Source of the DNA: Xylona heveae TC161
Lineage: Eukaryota > Ascomycota > Xylonomycetes > Xylonales > Xylonaceae
DNA length: 64,000 bases
Reading direction: 5' to 3'
NCBI RefSeq assembly: GCF_001619985.1
Contig: NW_017264193.1
Location: forward strand, 1,927,726-1,991,725
In this document: positions 11,308 through 23,967 of the stretch, one piece after another
Layout: each line of letters starts with the position of its first letter
Position numbering within the stretch: position 1 is the stretch's first letter
Notes under the pieces: model-generated
What the model saw: the letters and a program-made list of their open reading frames with translations, nothing else
The model's database searches: none
Told to the model about the DNA's origin: nothing
Translations under genes and position numbers: made by a program

Positions 11308-12347
11308 GCTTTCTCTAGTCTGGATACATGTTCATGCGGCATAACCTTGAAAGAAAGACCAACGTTCTGCAATATAAGAAAAATAAGAGCACAAAGGTTC
11401 CTTGAAGCACACATCTCCTCGGGAATCAGCGACGTCAACATTTGCAGAGTACCGATAAGCTTCTGTCTCGACACCCTGCACACATGCATGGGTCATATGG
11501 ATGGCATAGATAAGGGTATTGATTCAAGTGGCTGAGGCTAAGGACGTGAACAGGTGACTGGAATGACCAAAGAGAAAGAGATTTATGAGTTTAGGCACAT
11601 ATAACATGGTTTATCCCACAGCATCTCGATACATATTATCAACACCATATCCGTGAAAATACGTAACAACGTGCGACATGGCTGGGACAAGCCCATCAGT
11701 TGAGAATATTTCTTGATGAGCTTTTGATAAGGAAAGAAATGCCCTAATCAGTCAGGGGGTTGCACCATTCCGGCAGACGCGCACGTGAGACGCATGTGGT
11801 TTTATCTTCTAGTCCTTCCCGATTGGGAAAGCCCAGACCAGAGCCGCTAAAGGCCCTGCGCGATCGGCCGAGGGGGGCAAACAATACCCTTGACCTGGCT
11901 AAGAGAGAAAACCATCTCGAAGGGGGGCACGAGATCGACTTCCATTCTCTCCATCATAGGGAGTTGTCTGTTCTCCCACCCCTCTCCAACATCGTTGTAA
12001 GGCGATCATTAGCATCTTATCACCGTCGGAGTGCCTTCCCAGCACGGGAAAAATCTTAGAAACTAATTCGCATTTCTTACCTGTAAGGTGTGTGGACCCT
12101 GATCGGTTGTGCGCTCGTGTTCCTGGCGCTAGTGACGTTTCCCATGGTCTCTTGTGTCAAGGGATGCATTTCGGGGGATGAGGGCCCAATGTGTTGCCTC
12201 TACAACAGCCAATCTGGCCTTTCTTGAGCATTGAGGATCCTCTTGAATCCTGAATGCCAATTAGCATTGGTATCGTCTAACAGCAGAGGGCTTACCGCTG
12301 TATTCTAATTGTAGGAAATACTCCCTCCGTGAGGGGCAGCGTACGAC
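11308..12347. other. Divergent promoter region between GEF1 and EKI1
   Basis: About 1 kb between two outward-reading start codons. No gene, RNA or repeat was recognised. It must carry both promoters. Confidence 0.5.
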
Positions 12348-13821
12348 ATGAGTGTGACACAATCGCCAGCGAATTCCCATGATTCGCTCCTTCATATACC
12401 CTTGACTTATAATATTGCGGACTCGCAAGCCTCGGCCTTGAGACTGGTGCTGGCCTTGTATCCGCAGTGGGAACACGAAGAAGGTCCGATCGAGTTCGTC
12501 CGATTCACCGATGGCATTACCAACACCGTAAGAAAATCCAACCGTCCTGCGCAGTGATATCAAAGCAGTCTATAAGCTAATTTGTGACGATTTCAATAGC
12601 TCCTCAAGGCAATCAAGAAGAGACCTGGTTCGAACCAGGAACAAATTGATGAGGAAGCTGTTCTCCTGAGAGCCTATGGCAAGGGAACGGACTTGCTGAT
12701 CGATCGCGAAAGTAAGTGTGGTGACCTCCGCCTCAAAATGCGTGGGGCTCCCAAGCCAGGACGCAAACTAATTGAATCATCTAGGAGAGACCGCCTCGCA
12801 CTCCCTTCTCGCTCGTCATGGACTCGCGCCCGCTTTACTCGCTCGGTTCCAAAATGGCCTGCTGTACAAGTTTATCCGTGGAAAACCTTGCTCATCTGAG
12901 GATCTCACAAGGCCCTCCGTGTGGCGCGGCGTAGCCCGACGACTTGCCCAATGGCATGCTGTTTTGCCCGTTGTCTCCGTCAATGACGTGGCGACAGTTG
13001 AAGCGACAGATGATGAGATGCCTTTACCGCTCCCCGGAACTCGGGCTCCGCGCGTTAATAAAGCCACGCTCAGTACGATACAAGGAATTGCGCCCGGAAA
13101 ACCTGTGCCCAATATCTGGACGGTCATGCAACAGTGGGTGCTGGCTCTACCGGCTGGGACAGAGGCCGAAAAGCAGCGACAAGCCACCTTGCAACGGGAG
13201 CTTGAGCGGATAGTCAAGGAACTCGCATATCTGCCTGGTCCAGGAAAGAATGGCGTACGTCTATCCCCGTCGTTTGATGTGATTCTTGTGTTAACAACCC
13301 CACAGCTTGTCTTTGGACATTGCGATCTTCTTTCTGGTAACGTCATCAGAGAACCTTGTGTCAATGGCACTCATTCAAACGCCGAGGCGGAGCCTGTTAG
13401 CTTTATCGATTACGAGTACGCAACACCGGCGCCCGCAGCTTTTGATATCGCCAACCATTTTGCCGAATGGGGTGGTTTCGACTGCGACTATAGTGTCCTG
13501 CCAACCAGCGCTCAACGACGAGGTTTCCTTAAAGAATATTTGGAAAGCTACCACGAACATTCTGGTACATCTGGTCCCACTGAAGCAGAAGTCGACCAGA
13601 TATTCCAAGACGTCGACTTGTTCCGCGGCATTCCAGGATTCTACTGGGGCGTCTGGGCTCTCATCCAGGCTACCATTTCCCAGATTGACTTTGACTACGC
13701 CAGCTATGCTGAGATCCGTCTCGCCGAATACTGGGCATGGAGGGAAGAAGCAGAAGGTACTCGGGCCAAGCAAGGCAAAGAGACGCCCCTGCGAGAGCGC
13801 CGCTGGGCTCAGGAAGCCTAG
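12348..13821 (+). CDS. EKI1: Ethanolamine kinase (choline/ethanolamine kinase family)
   Basis: Exons 12348-12527, 12600-12711, 12785-13254 and 13306-13821, 425 aa. It phosphorylates ethanolamine with ATP, the first step of the CDP-ethanolamine (Kennedy) branch of phosphatidylethanolamine synthesis, in the cytosol. Seen: FVRFTDGITNTLLKA near the N-terminus (ATP-binding hairpin), LYKFIRGKP, the Brenner-type catalytic loop GHCDLLSGN (H259, D261, N266) and the metal-binding SFIDYEYA. These residues are all in place, so it should be active. The third intron (51 nt) is a multiple of three without a stop, so an unspliced transcript would stay in frame just before the catalytic loop. Choline kinase is the alternative, but the fungal EKI1-style GHCDLLSGN loop favours ethanolamine. 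Confidence 0.93.
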
Positions 13822-15212
13822 ATCACACCCTAACCCACCATTTTGAATACGCTTCGTGGATTCTCCGGCCTTGAGCTTGGCTTCTCGTCACGGTGATTCG
13901 CGAGCATCGATTTCTTTTCTTATTACCCCCTCTTCTCCTCTAATATTAATAATTTTCTGGCGTCATTGGCTTGGGGACTAATCGGATGACAATGCGGCTA
14001 GCGGGCAAAAGCTTTCGAGGGCAACATGGTATGTCACCAGGTGGCGGGAGTTTCAACAACTATATCGCTCTCACATTTACTCTCACTCTCACTTTATACT
14101 CTTTTGGAAACAAAGGAGGCATTCATTCGTTACAAGAGTTGTTTAAGAGGCGATTTTCTTTTTGGTTAAGCGGAGCGAAAGTAGGACAAACGAATCATTA
14201 CGACGAAAAGGGCCAGCGGAGCATTGGACGGCGTTTTGTCTTCAACATGACGATACCCCCACGTCTTGTCTCTCTCTTACTCTCACTCTCTCTCACTCAC
14301 TCACACACTTACGCATTCACTCGTTGAGACACTGTCTAATTCTGTTTCGAACCACTTTTCTCACCCAATTCTCTTGGTCGGAGATTGGGTACTTGATGTT
14401 CCACCTCCGCGGCGACTTATCTCAGGTCTAACGGTTTTACGTCTTGTTCCCTTAGAGCAATTTGCATCGGTATACACTGAGGATAGAGATGGCATTGGAC
14501 AACGCCAACAAAAAAGAGGGAGGTCATTCTGTTGGTTTGTCTTTACAGAGGTGCGATCAAAACACAAGGAAGATGGGGATAATCACACGTGGAAAGACAG
14601 GAAGGGTAGAAAAAGATGGGCCGGATTGAAGATTGAAGAAAAGCTTTGTTTTCGATTCTCTTTTTTTTCTTTCTCTTTCCTTGTCGGTTTCTTCCTCTTC
14701 GTCTTCCTCTTTCTTTTGCTCCCTATTTTTGGTTTTCGGGAAATAGACAGCAGTTTAAATCAATATAAAGAGAGACAAGCAGTCATCACTGACATCACAT
14801 TTGTACTTCCATATCTTGCAAGTCACTGGATCAATTGCTCACGATGGCATACTTCTTAATAATTCCCTTTGGGATATGTATGATTCTTGATAATCCGTTT
14901 CCCGAATGGCGCCAGTTATTAAAAGTATCTGACCTAGGATACGCCACATTAAGAGATTCAAGCCTGACTCTCTGTGCTAAGCTAATGATATAAGGCGCGC
15001 TAAAAAGACCATGCAAAATAAAAAGCGGGAAAAGATGGTGAAAAATTAAATGAAAAAGGGGGACATTTGAAAGATTTTGATCGCTCTAAGATCTATACAT
15101 GGCCGAAATTTTTTAGAGACTAGCAAAGCGCCGAAATTTATGAGATATCTCGCAAAGATTATACCTGAGGTAAGATGGTTTATATCACCCACGGGCTAGG
15201 AAATCGTGGATC
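13822..15212. other. Intergenic region with CT/CA-rich simple repeats
   Basis: About 1.4 kb between the convergent EKI1 and the CCCH/ankyrin gene. Holds pyrimidine-rich low-complexity runs (TCTCACTCTCACT near 14075-14100 and again 14265-14310, T-rich 14657-14720). Frames opened by these repeats encode Leu/Ser/Thr-rich sequence and look accidental. Confidence 0.45.
14265..14312. repeat. CTCACT/CA simple repeat
   Basis: Imperfect run of TCTCACTC units followed by CACTCACTCACACAC. A similar run lies at about 14071-14095. Confidence 0.6.
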
Positions 15213-18200
15213 TCACCAGAGACTGTCGTCTTCGACGATAGCCTGGTAGCCCGTTGATCCATGAATGTCTTGGTAGCCAATCATGTCAGAATCGAAGCCA
15301 AAGGTCGACTCTTGTTGTTTTGGTTTTGGTTTTGATTTTGGTTCCCATTTTGGTTTGGGCTCCCATTTTGATTTGGGCTCCCATTTTGAGGCGCCGCTTT
15401 TATTTCCATTGGTCTTTGTTGTTGTGTTCTTTTCCGCAGGACCAGTGGGAGCGGCGCTATTGGAGTCACCGGCATTACCGGCAGAAGTTGAAGAAGCAGG
15501 AGGCTCGGCGAACCATTCGGCAGCAAAGGTGCTAGAAGGCGCAAGGGGAACACTGGCGATAGGATTGAAATCTTCTGCGTGGGGGACAGGGTCAAAGTCG
15601 TCTGCGGCGCCGTCGAGGCCGAAATATTTATCGTCTGGATTGAACCCGTCCGTGTCATCCAAGTTTTCGGCAAATTCGGCTTGTTCAGCCCGATTCTCAT
15701 TACCGCTATTGTTCCAGCTATTGCCGCCGTGAGGAGTCCATTCTTTTGCGCCGGCACTGAATTGGAAACTTGGTTTGAAATCTTGGACGTCGGGTCGCCA
15801 CTCTCGTGCAGCAGTAATATTGGCGGGCTCCACCTTGAGCTGACCGCTGGCTGTGTTATGGTTGGATTTGCTCGATTTGTTGGACTGGATTGAATTTGCT
15901 GATTTTGCCGATTTTTCTGATTTGGCTGATTTTCCAGACGTGGAGGACACCAAGGACTTGGCATCATCATCGTCGACGGCGCTGTTGAGATTGTTGTTCG
16001 TGCGACCAGTCTTGGAATTTTGAGATGCGGCGCGCATGCTCGCCGGCATACGCGGTGGATCGAATGTGGGCGGTGCCGCTGCAGGAGCAATTATAGTCGG
16101 GGGAAGGTAGGTACTGTACGCGGTGTCCTCCTGCTCCTTGATTTCGTCGTCTTGACTCTTGTTGTCGCTCTCAGAGGATTCTTTGGTGCCGTTGGCATGA
16201 CTGTAATTACTGTCTTTAGCTGAGCCATTGGCGCTGCTGCTCTCTGCAAATCGACTCTTCGAGAGACTAGGTTTGGGGGCACTGCGCCAGTCGGACTTTT
16301 CAAGGATTGTACGCCTCTTGGGACTTGATGGTTTCGCCCATTCAGGCTCCTCGGCTTGGTCAGATTCGTCAGCAACTTTTGGACCTCCGACAACCTCATT
16401 TCGATCAAGGGATTTCTGAAGACGCTTGCTGAAATCGTTGCTGAAGATACTCTCTGTGTACTCCGCAGCATCGTCATCATCATCTTCATCGATATCATCT
16501 GTGATTGCTGGTGGTGCAGAAGTGGCAAGTTTGGAAGGTGGGGCGGGACGCGAGACCTTTGCAGGCGGAAATCGGAAAGAAAAAGGTGCGGGGGCAGGAG
16601 CAGGAGCAGGAGCCGGTTCATCAGCAGGTTCATCAGCCAGATCATCAATTGGTTCATCAGCTGGTTCAGAAACGGGCGCTGGTGGGGATTTTAACGCTGG
16701 TACTGGGGCAGGTTCAGCAGCTCGCTCAAATTTTGCAGCTCTTTTAGCAGGGAGTATGGGTTCGGAAGGAAGAAAGGACGCTGCGAGCTGCGGTTGGATG
16801 TCCGCGCTGGATGCCCCTTTGACAACGACAATGTCCTCTCGCTTTTCCTGTGTTGGAGCTCGATGTTCAACCACGAAAACCGTCTTTGACCCTGCATTCG
16901 GCTTCCCTTCAATGACATCTTCACTTTCGTTAAGATACTGATCGATGAGAGGAGCTCTGATACTGTGGTCAATAGCTTGCTTTAATGCCCAAGCACCGAG
17001 GCTGAAATTATAATTTCGGCGTGCCAGAAGGGCGCATATGGCTCCGTCACCATTCGGGCCGGAGCCACCGTTTCCTGCCCTATCCCCTGAAATGTGGCCA
17101 CTTCCATTGCGGATTTGCAGATCAATATGGCCAATGAAGCGCCGTTTTGCAAAATCAATCGGCTGCGAAAGCTCGGAGACTAGGCTTAAGATGAGCTTGT
17201 GGGCAAGAACGGCCTGTTCCTCTTCAGAATAGGGGAAAAAGGGAGCAACGACGCTGATGCGCTCGGTAAGAGAGGCCTATGAATAATCTATTAGTATGTC
17301 TGAACTGATGTTACACTGACCGAGCCGCGCGACATACCCCAGAGTGAGACAGTGTTGCTTCTTTGATCGTATTAATTATCCTGGTAGTAGATCCAGCAGA
17401 AAGGCTTCCATCAAGGTTCGCATTCGCTTGATAAAATGCTTGGATGTCATGGTCGCATTTGTTACTCGAAAATATCCAGATGGCCCTGCCGCAGTCGACT
17501 GTTTTGCGTGAGTGTTGGGTATTTTTGTACTCCAGTTCTTCAATGAACGAGAGGAGACATTCTCGGACCTCAGCAGGCGTCCTGTCGAAATTTCGAATAA
17601 AGACGATGCTTGTCTTTCCATCATGTTTCACCAGATGGTCATTCAGGTTGGCGATAACCTCATTCTTATCATTTGAAGCTGTGATTCCTTGAATTTCTGC
17701 ATCTTGTTTCATATGAGCGCCATCCAAGACGAGAAGCTCAGCCGAGAGCTCATAAGAGATTTGCCTAGCCAACTCCATCTTGCCATGTCCCGAAGGTCCC
17801 GAGAACAACATCAGCAAGGGCTGATAACTCTCGCGACTGAAATGCGAAAGTATGCCCTTGTGAACCAGGTTGATGGCATGTTCTTGACCAACAATATAAT
17901 ATGGGACACTGAAGAGCCCGGAGAGCTCCAACGCACGAGCTACCTGAACTTGACGGGGAGGGATTGGGCCTCGTCTGGAAGCATTTCTTAGCAGGTATCG
18001 ATGAGAAAGATGTAATGAATCTGTCAGTCTTTTTCTTAAGAAGAGATTGCTGCACCAGCGGGTCTCTGGCGTAACCTCGAAATTGACATTGGATGGGTTG
18101 TTCAAAATATCCTTGTACATGGTACCTGGTATGACTTCTGGACTGGCACCAAGAGTCAATAACGTGGCCACAAGCCTACCAGAGTCCGGTCGATTCCGCA

Positions 18201-19060
18201 GGATTGTCCAACCGAGCAAGGGAATGTTTTCGCTGTCCTGACTTCTGATATTTGGATCTGCACCCTTCTCCACGAGTAACCTGACCAAGTGTTGGTTATT
18301 GACCTGCACCGCATAAAATATTGCCGCGCGGCCTTTGTACGGATTGTTGATGATATAGCGTATTTCATGCTCTGTACGCGAATTCAGATATGTACGAATG
18401 GTGGGGAGTGAAAGCGGCTGCAAGATGGCGCGGACCAAGTCAGCGACTTTGAATTCGTCGCGCTGTAGTAGCCAGGGCCCATCGATAATCTGATCCATGG
18501 AAGGCTTTTCAAGATCCAACAATGGAAAGTCCTCTGGAGAGGCATCGTGCGCTAAAACCGGAGCTGTGCCTGATGACGGTGGTGGAATCGAGCCCTGCGC
18601 TGGTGCAGCTTCGGATACTTCAGACCTTTCTTCCGCTTTATCATCGTTGTGACTCTCGTCCCTTCCTTCATTATCGTCTATTTTCCTAGTATTCGATGGA
18701 GAAGGATCCCTGGTAAAGGCGCCAAGCCTGCTTTTCTTGATATATCGTTTCGGCTTTGGTGCTTTTTCGGCGGTGATATCGGGATCCCAATAATCAGAAC
18801 CACCCTTCTTCAGGGACCGTTCGAATCGATCTTTTCCGCAGGATATCAGTATGTCAAAACGAAAACAAATTGTACCTCATTCTGAGAATTCATTGCATAC
18901 CTAAGTCCCTCCACGGGCCTGAATCCGGGCCACTTTCCTTGTCCTTGTTTGCATGGACAAACCGGCATTCAGCGGCCGAGAATTTGCAGTATCCTTTTGA
19001 AAAGTAAAGGCAAGGCTGATTCTTCTTCTTCGGGCCACGGTATTCTGATATTTGTGACAT
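15213..19060 (-). CDS. CCCH zinc finger / ankyrin / degenerate AAA+ fusion protein
   Basis: Exons (minus) 19060-18901, 18830-17338 and 17276-15213, 1238 aa. In order: one CCCH finger (C17, C25, C32, H36; spacing 7-6-3); a charged linker; about two ankyrin repeats (around residues 215-290, NNQHLVRLLVEKGADPN); then a ClpB/AAA_2-like module with VGQEHAINLV, a Walker A-like GPSGHGKM at 398-405 and a C-terminal lid. Residues from about 740 on are disordered: Ala-Pro and ADEP repeats, Ser/Lys runs and tandem WEPK units, ending in a short acidic tail. The Walker A Thr/Ser is Met. The Walker B site, normally hhhhDE, reads FIRNFDRT (about 464-471), so ATP hydrolysis looks lost. Fungal ankyrin-ClpB proteins are a known family of unknown role. 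CCCH suggests RNA binding (inference). Confidence 0.85.
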
Positions 19061-20008
19061 TTTTTCCTAGGTCGCTCACTCTCAGAAGACGTCGAGCACG
19101 ATTAGAACATTAATTAAGTAACTTGAAGCTTAGATTTCAGTTGGACGGCGATTTCATAATTAGGTCTATGATAGACTGCAAGAAGTTCGAATCAGTGGCT
19201 GAGCCAGGAAACGCGGAAAAAGGAGCGCGTCTTCTCAATAGAAACTGACTCCTGTAAGAATTGCAGGGAACTACGGCCTTCACCTGATTCAATTGTCCAA
19301 GTGTAGGAGATTAAACAAGATAGAGCAAGACGTAAGGTGGAGTTGAAAGTCTGTGTTTACCGAAGTGGTCGAAGCTTCAAGCTTGCTGTCCTTAGTGTTT
19401 CCAGGTTCATTCTCATTGGATGGGGGTTCTCTCGGTTAAAACTGATACCGCGGCTTATTCTTATCGATTAGACACAAGAACGCTCTGATAGTGGGCTGCT
19501 GCTTCTCCGTTTACGAGGGGGATTGTCACTTCCGACAAGCCCCCAAAAATAATACCATAGCTGATAGGTTAGGTATCATATAGCTAGAAATGGGCAAGGA
19601 ATCTCCATTAGCTCTAACGCAATACTATCTTTTCATTTAAGGTGGCGCTGCGAGTGAACGCCCCCGAAACCTACATGGACGTGAACGCGTGTGTGAGCAA
19701 ATAGAGGGGATCCACAGCGGGAGATGATCTGCTTGCTCAAGTCACCACCCTCAGCTGCCTCAGCTTTAGCCCCCAACCTCCTCACTCCCTCACGAAAAGG
19801 AAGAAGTCTAGATCAATATCTTTTGGGAGGCCTGCGAATTCAAAATCTTCTACATTCGTTATATCGCAGTGACCTCTGACAACTAAATTGATTTTGCTTA
19901 TTTTGTCTATCCCCCATCAAGTAACTTGTTGCCGCCGTTACGTGCGCTTCAGCTGCCTCTTCCTAAGCCGTTTGTGCACATTTGATCCTCTCTTTTAGGT
20001 TGACGATC
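19061..20008. other. Divergent intergenic region
   Basis: About 950 bp between outward-reading starts. A possible 5' UTR acceptor (CTCTTTTAG) ends at about 19998, just before the YBP1-like start codon. Nothing else was recognised. Confidence 0.4.
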
Positions 20009-22135
20009 ATGACTACCACCGCTCAACCTCCGGCTCCTCATACCCATGAGAATCCTCTCTTGGCTGCACTTCCTCCGGCGACCGATTATCTTACCTATAG
20101 CACTCTCATTGAATACAATCTAACGCCTGATCTCCTTCCCACTCTCCACGATGTTCTCCAGACCCCCGAACTGGCGGCCAATATTGGTTGGGATCTCATT
20201 CATATACTAGTTCCCATGCTTCCCGCTTCGGCTCAGTGTCTAGAGGACATAGCACGATTAGGAAACCCTCGTGAGGTCGTGCTAAAAGTCGCTGAATCAT
20301 TACGTCATATCGACTTTGCCCAAGATTCAGCAGATGTGCGCTCAGAGGCAGATCACACAGAAGACCAGGGGAGACAAACGTTACAGAAGGAAGCGCGGCC
20401 TAGCTCAGGAGGTGACGCTGCAGAGCTCTCCTTACCCGTTCTCCAATTCAACACCTTAGTCTCTCTCCTCTCTATCCTTCACCCAAGAATCAAGACGAAA
20501 TACCCTAGCCGCTTCCTCTCCACGACATTGCAAGCTCTGCTCGCCACCTACTCAGAAGCTCCAACAGCCGAGACTACCAATGCCCTCTTGCTATTCGTCA
20601 AGAGTATTGCCGGCGAGCGGCGACCCAGCCTACCTCCGAGACTCAGCAGCGGCTCCATCATCACGTTGTCTTCTCAATCTGCGGCGCCGGAATCGGGAGC
20701 CCAACCAGAACCTATCTCGAGAGAAGAGCATGCCCTGCAAAACAGATTACTTCAATCATTTGTCACTCACATTATGGAGGAATACATGATGTCAACGGCA
20801 TCAGACATGGACCACCCTGGTCTGGCTTGGGCTAGCCGATTCCAAGAAAAGGCTCGGCCTGAGAAGGTCGTGCCAAATCGGAAGACGTTTGGAGAACTAT
20901 TCTTGACTGCAGAGGAGCTGCGTGACCGAGAGACGACAGCCGGTCAGATCACAGTAAGCACACTTCAAACTCTTCAACAATTCGTATTTAATTGACTCGA
21001 AAACAGGCGCTGGCACGAGACCTTGGTCTTCATTCCTCTGATTTACTTGCTGCTGCGCAGCAAGCTGACACGAATGACCATCTTCACTTTGAACAAGAAG
21101 ATGAACCACCCTCTGCACCTGAAGAGATTCCTCTTTCCCGAGCCGGATCGCTCTTCCTCCTAACAGCTCGGAAGGCGTCAGCCTACATGTTTGGATCTAC
21201 GCCATTCCAAGCCGAGCAATTCTACATCTTCCCCGACCATGCAAAGCTTGTGGAGAGCTTTATTGGTACCGAGGCTTTTGGTGGAATGGGTGGTGCTGGC
21301 ACCGAGCCATTTCCGATCCTCGACGCCCTTTTAGCTTTGGGAGTTCTCGCTGTCAACGGGGGACATATCGGCCAGGCCGAGAGCGACGACGAATTCAACC
21401 AATATCTTCAGGTCAGTACAATCCTTTCAGTCATCGCCCGCCCTTTCTATCCATACTAATATTGAATAGACCATGTCTTTGATTTCTGCCAACACACCGG
21501 CATCAAGTTTGCGTTATCACGCTCATACCTTGACTGCCTTGGTGCTGCACTCACATCCGTCTGACATTATTCGCCTCTCTTACATTCGAGACACTCTCGA
21601 ACACTGTCCGCTAGAGAACCTCAAAGTGAGCGCGGTAGGGTGGCTCAAGACCGAGACACTTTCCGCATCCCAGCATACGCAGCCCGATGACGCATCCCAC
21701 ACCTCAGAACCGTCTGTCTTTTCAACACCTGTCGCACTGGATACGGCAGCGCCGTTCCTCTTCCCTGACTTGTCGGCTGATTACCCTGGTGCGTCCACGC
21801 TCCAGGGATCTCACCTTCTCGAGAAATGGACGACTTTCCGACTCGACTTACCTTTCTACCTCGCCTCCTTGAACTTTTATTATCTTTTATTGTCGGCAAC
21901 CCATTTGCATGCGGCGCTAGACATCTCCAACCTCCACTCTAACAACGATATTGGCGGGTCCTTCCTCGGCCCGCTACGAGAGGCCTCAAAGGTATTCCAA
22001 GCCTCCCTGAAAGACGGGCCCTTGGCGCAAGAAGAAGGCAAGGACAGCGCACAAGCTAGTATCCTCGAGCTCGAAATTCTAGACGAGACACTCCACCGCG
22101 TCACTCAAGCGGTGGCTAAGCTGAATGTCGAATAA
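20009..22135 (+). CDS. YAP1-binding/glomulin-type protein (Ybp1/Ybp2 family)
   Basis: Exons 20009-20953, 21007-21411 and 21470-22135, 671 aa. The N-terminus (ATDYLTYSTLIEYNLTPDLL and NIGWDLIHILVPMLP, then IARLGNPREVVLKVAESL) matches the Ybp1/Ybp2 (ALF4/glomulin-like) helical-repeat family. In yeast these bind Yap1 in the peroxide response, or the kinetochore. The remainder is helical-repeat-like with SLISANTPASSLRYHAHTLT and SYIRDTLEHCPLENLKVSAV segments. The protein should be soluble, with a scaffolding rather than enzymatic role. Start: the ATG at 20009 follows a short upstream in-frame stretch without ATG and an intron-like acceptor. Which yeast paralogue it matches cannot be told by eye. 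Confidence 0.85.
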
Positions 22136-23967
22136 ATTGCCCTTGTCCGCGTATAGGAGTACATTGGAGAAAGGGGGACCAGACGTCATGACTATAAGGT
22201 TTTGAGTTAATGACCATACTTACGAGGCCGCAGGCGGATTCCTCCTTTATATTGTATCGCTGAATCAAGAATGCTTTTTTATGTCCATTCAATCGTTGCT
22301 TTTAGAGATTATTACATGCCATATGTTCGGATAGTTTGCAAATTAAATAAATTGTCCGATCCGCATATCGCCCGTACTCGGTAAACGTTGGCAGTTCCTA
22401 CTTTTATTATTTATTGCCATTATGATATTATAAGTGTATTTATACTTGGTAGGCGGGTGTTTGATTAACCTGCATAATTCCGTAGTCCTAAGCCCGCCCC
22501 TATCTCTTCCTGCCAGATCGTCTCACCAAGGCGGCCTGTCCTTCACGTACCTCATTTAGGATCGACATTTACGCGCATACTCCCCTATCACTCCAGTAGA
22601 ATTCACACCATATAATTACCCAGGCCTCGAAAATATTATAGTTTCAATCCCTGTATTAACTATCCAAAGCCTAAAAAAGGAGCGAAAGCCTTAAGTGTAC
22701 CAAGTATGACACATACCAAGTACGCATTGGGCGAGAGGGGCCTTAATCTAACTAATACTAAGGATTGAAGACAAATGTGATAGAACGATAATGAGTATCG
22801 ATCTCTATATAAGCACCGCAAAATTTGAGAGGGAAAAAATAAATAAATAAATGGGAGGCAAGGGAGGGAAGACCAGCGAATACGAAAAAGAAATAAGAGA
22901 CCGATTGGATCCGGATTCCAAGTCGATTTCTGCATTGTCTTTCGAATTCGACGCTTCGACGCTTCGACACTCCGCCTTGTAAAGTTCCTTCAAGCTTGGG
23001 TTTCTTATCTGTTAGACACGGAGTTGGTGCTGCTGCATTCTTTCATTGAAGAAAAAAGACGAACTGTCCCTTGAGAAAAAAAGACGAGCAGTCCCTTGGC
23101 TTAGAGAAAATAGACGAGCTTCGATTCAAAGAAAAAGAAAAAGACAGGAGATCAACAACATGTCTGAACAGAAAGATAACAAAAGCGAAGGAACAGACAG
23201 GGAGAAAAGAACAAATTCTCCTGTCGAGAAAAGAATAAGATAGGTTTGAGAGGAGAAAATAAACAAAGTTGAAACTACCAATGCGTCATCCCGCGAGGAG
23301 ACTCAGCACAAGTGGTAAAAGGAACAACCAGAGTAACCACACCAAAAGATATAGCGATTGAGAAAAGAGGGTGGAAGAAAGAGAGATTAGAAAAAAAAAA
23401 AAACTTCAATTTCGAAACACCCGTTTCCCCGAAAAAGTGTCCACGTGCAGTCTGTGCCTGGAACGAATTTCCGCGTGATAAAGTAATGCCTGAAAACTTG
23501 ATAGACTGAATGAAATCCTTTCCTCTTCCCTAGGCTACGTATGTGCGTACTGTACGTCTTTCTTGTTCCGCTTAAACGCCGTATCAAGGATAGTAGAGAG
23601 CCAATAAATAGTCCGATATTTTTTTAGGGAAAGTATAAGACAATGCAGCTTCGAAAGTCCAGAAGAATCAAAGGCTTGATTAAGTGATGATGTGTTTGCC
23701 GTTGCCGGTAGTATGTCCCGATTAAGGCAGTCCATTATCACTGGCCGTCGAATGGTTAGAAGTCGAGCTGAAAATATGTCGATGATAAGAACACCTTTTT
23801 TCGGGTATGGAAAATATATTGGATAGAAACCCAATGGCGTTGAGCTGAGGAAGAAAAGCCGGACAGGAACGCAGATGCGAGACTGGAGGTAGAGAAGAAA
23901 CCATAACGACAGGACGAAAACGAGAAAACTGTGGCACAGCACTGCGGGACGACGTCGCTATACTACT
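22136..23967. other. Gene-poor stretch downstream of the YBP1-like gene
   Basis: About 1.8 kb with no supported gene. From about 22830 to 23420 it is purine-rich on the plus strand, with imperfect repeats of a phrase like AAAGACGAGCAGTCCCTTG (about 23047-23120). The right part may be the 3' UTR of the minus-strand CaaX peptide gene. Confidence 0.45.
23047..23120. repeat. Imperfect purine-rich tandem repeat
   Basis: Two and a half diverged units: AAAGACGAACTGTCCCTTG, AAAGACGAGCAGTCCCTTG and a shortened AATAGACGAGC. Too short and diverged to name. Confidence 0.45.

Noticed and set aside
14266-14859. A 197-codon plus-strand frame rich in Ser/Leu/Phe
   Set aside because: Opened by CTCACT and T-rich simple repeats; no motif or splice signals and poor codon usage.
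15254-16941. Frames of 100-270 codons overlapping the disordered tail of the CCCH/ankyrin protein
   Set aside because: They mirror the tail's repeats and show no motif; the sense frame is continuous with the spliced gene.
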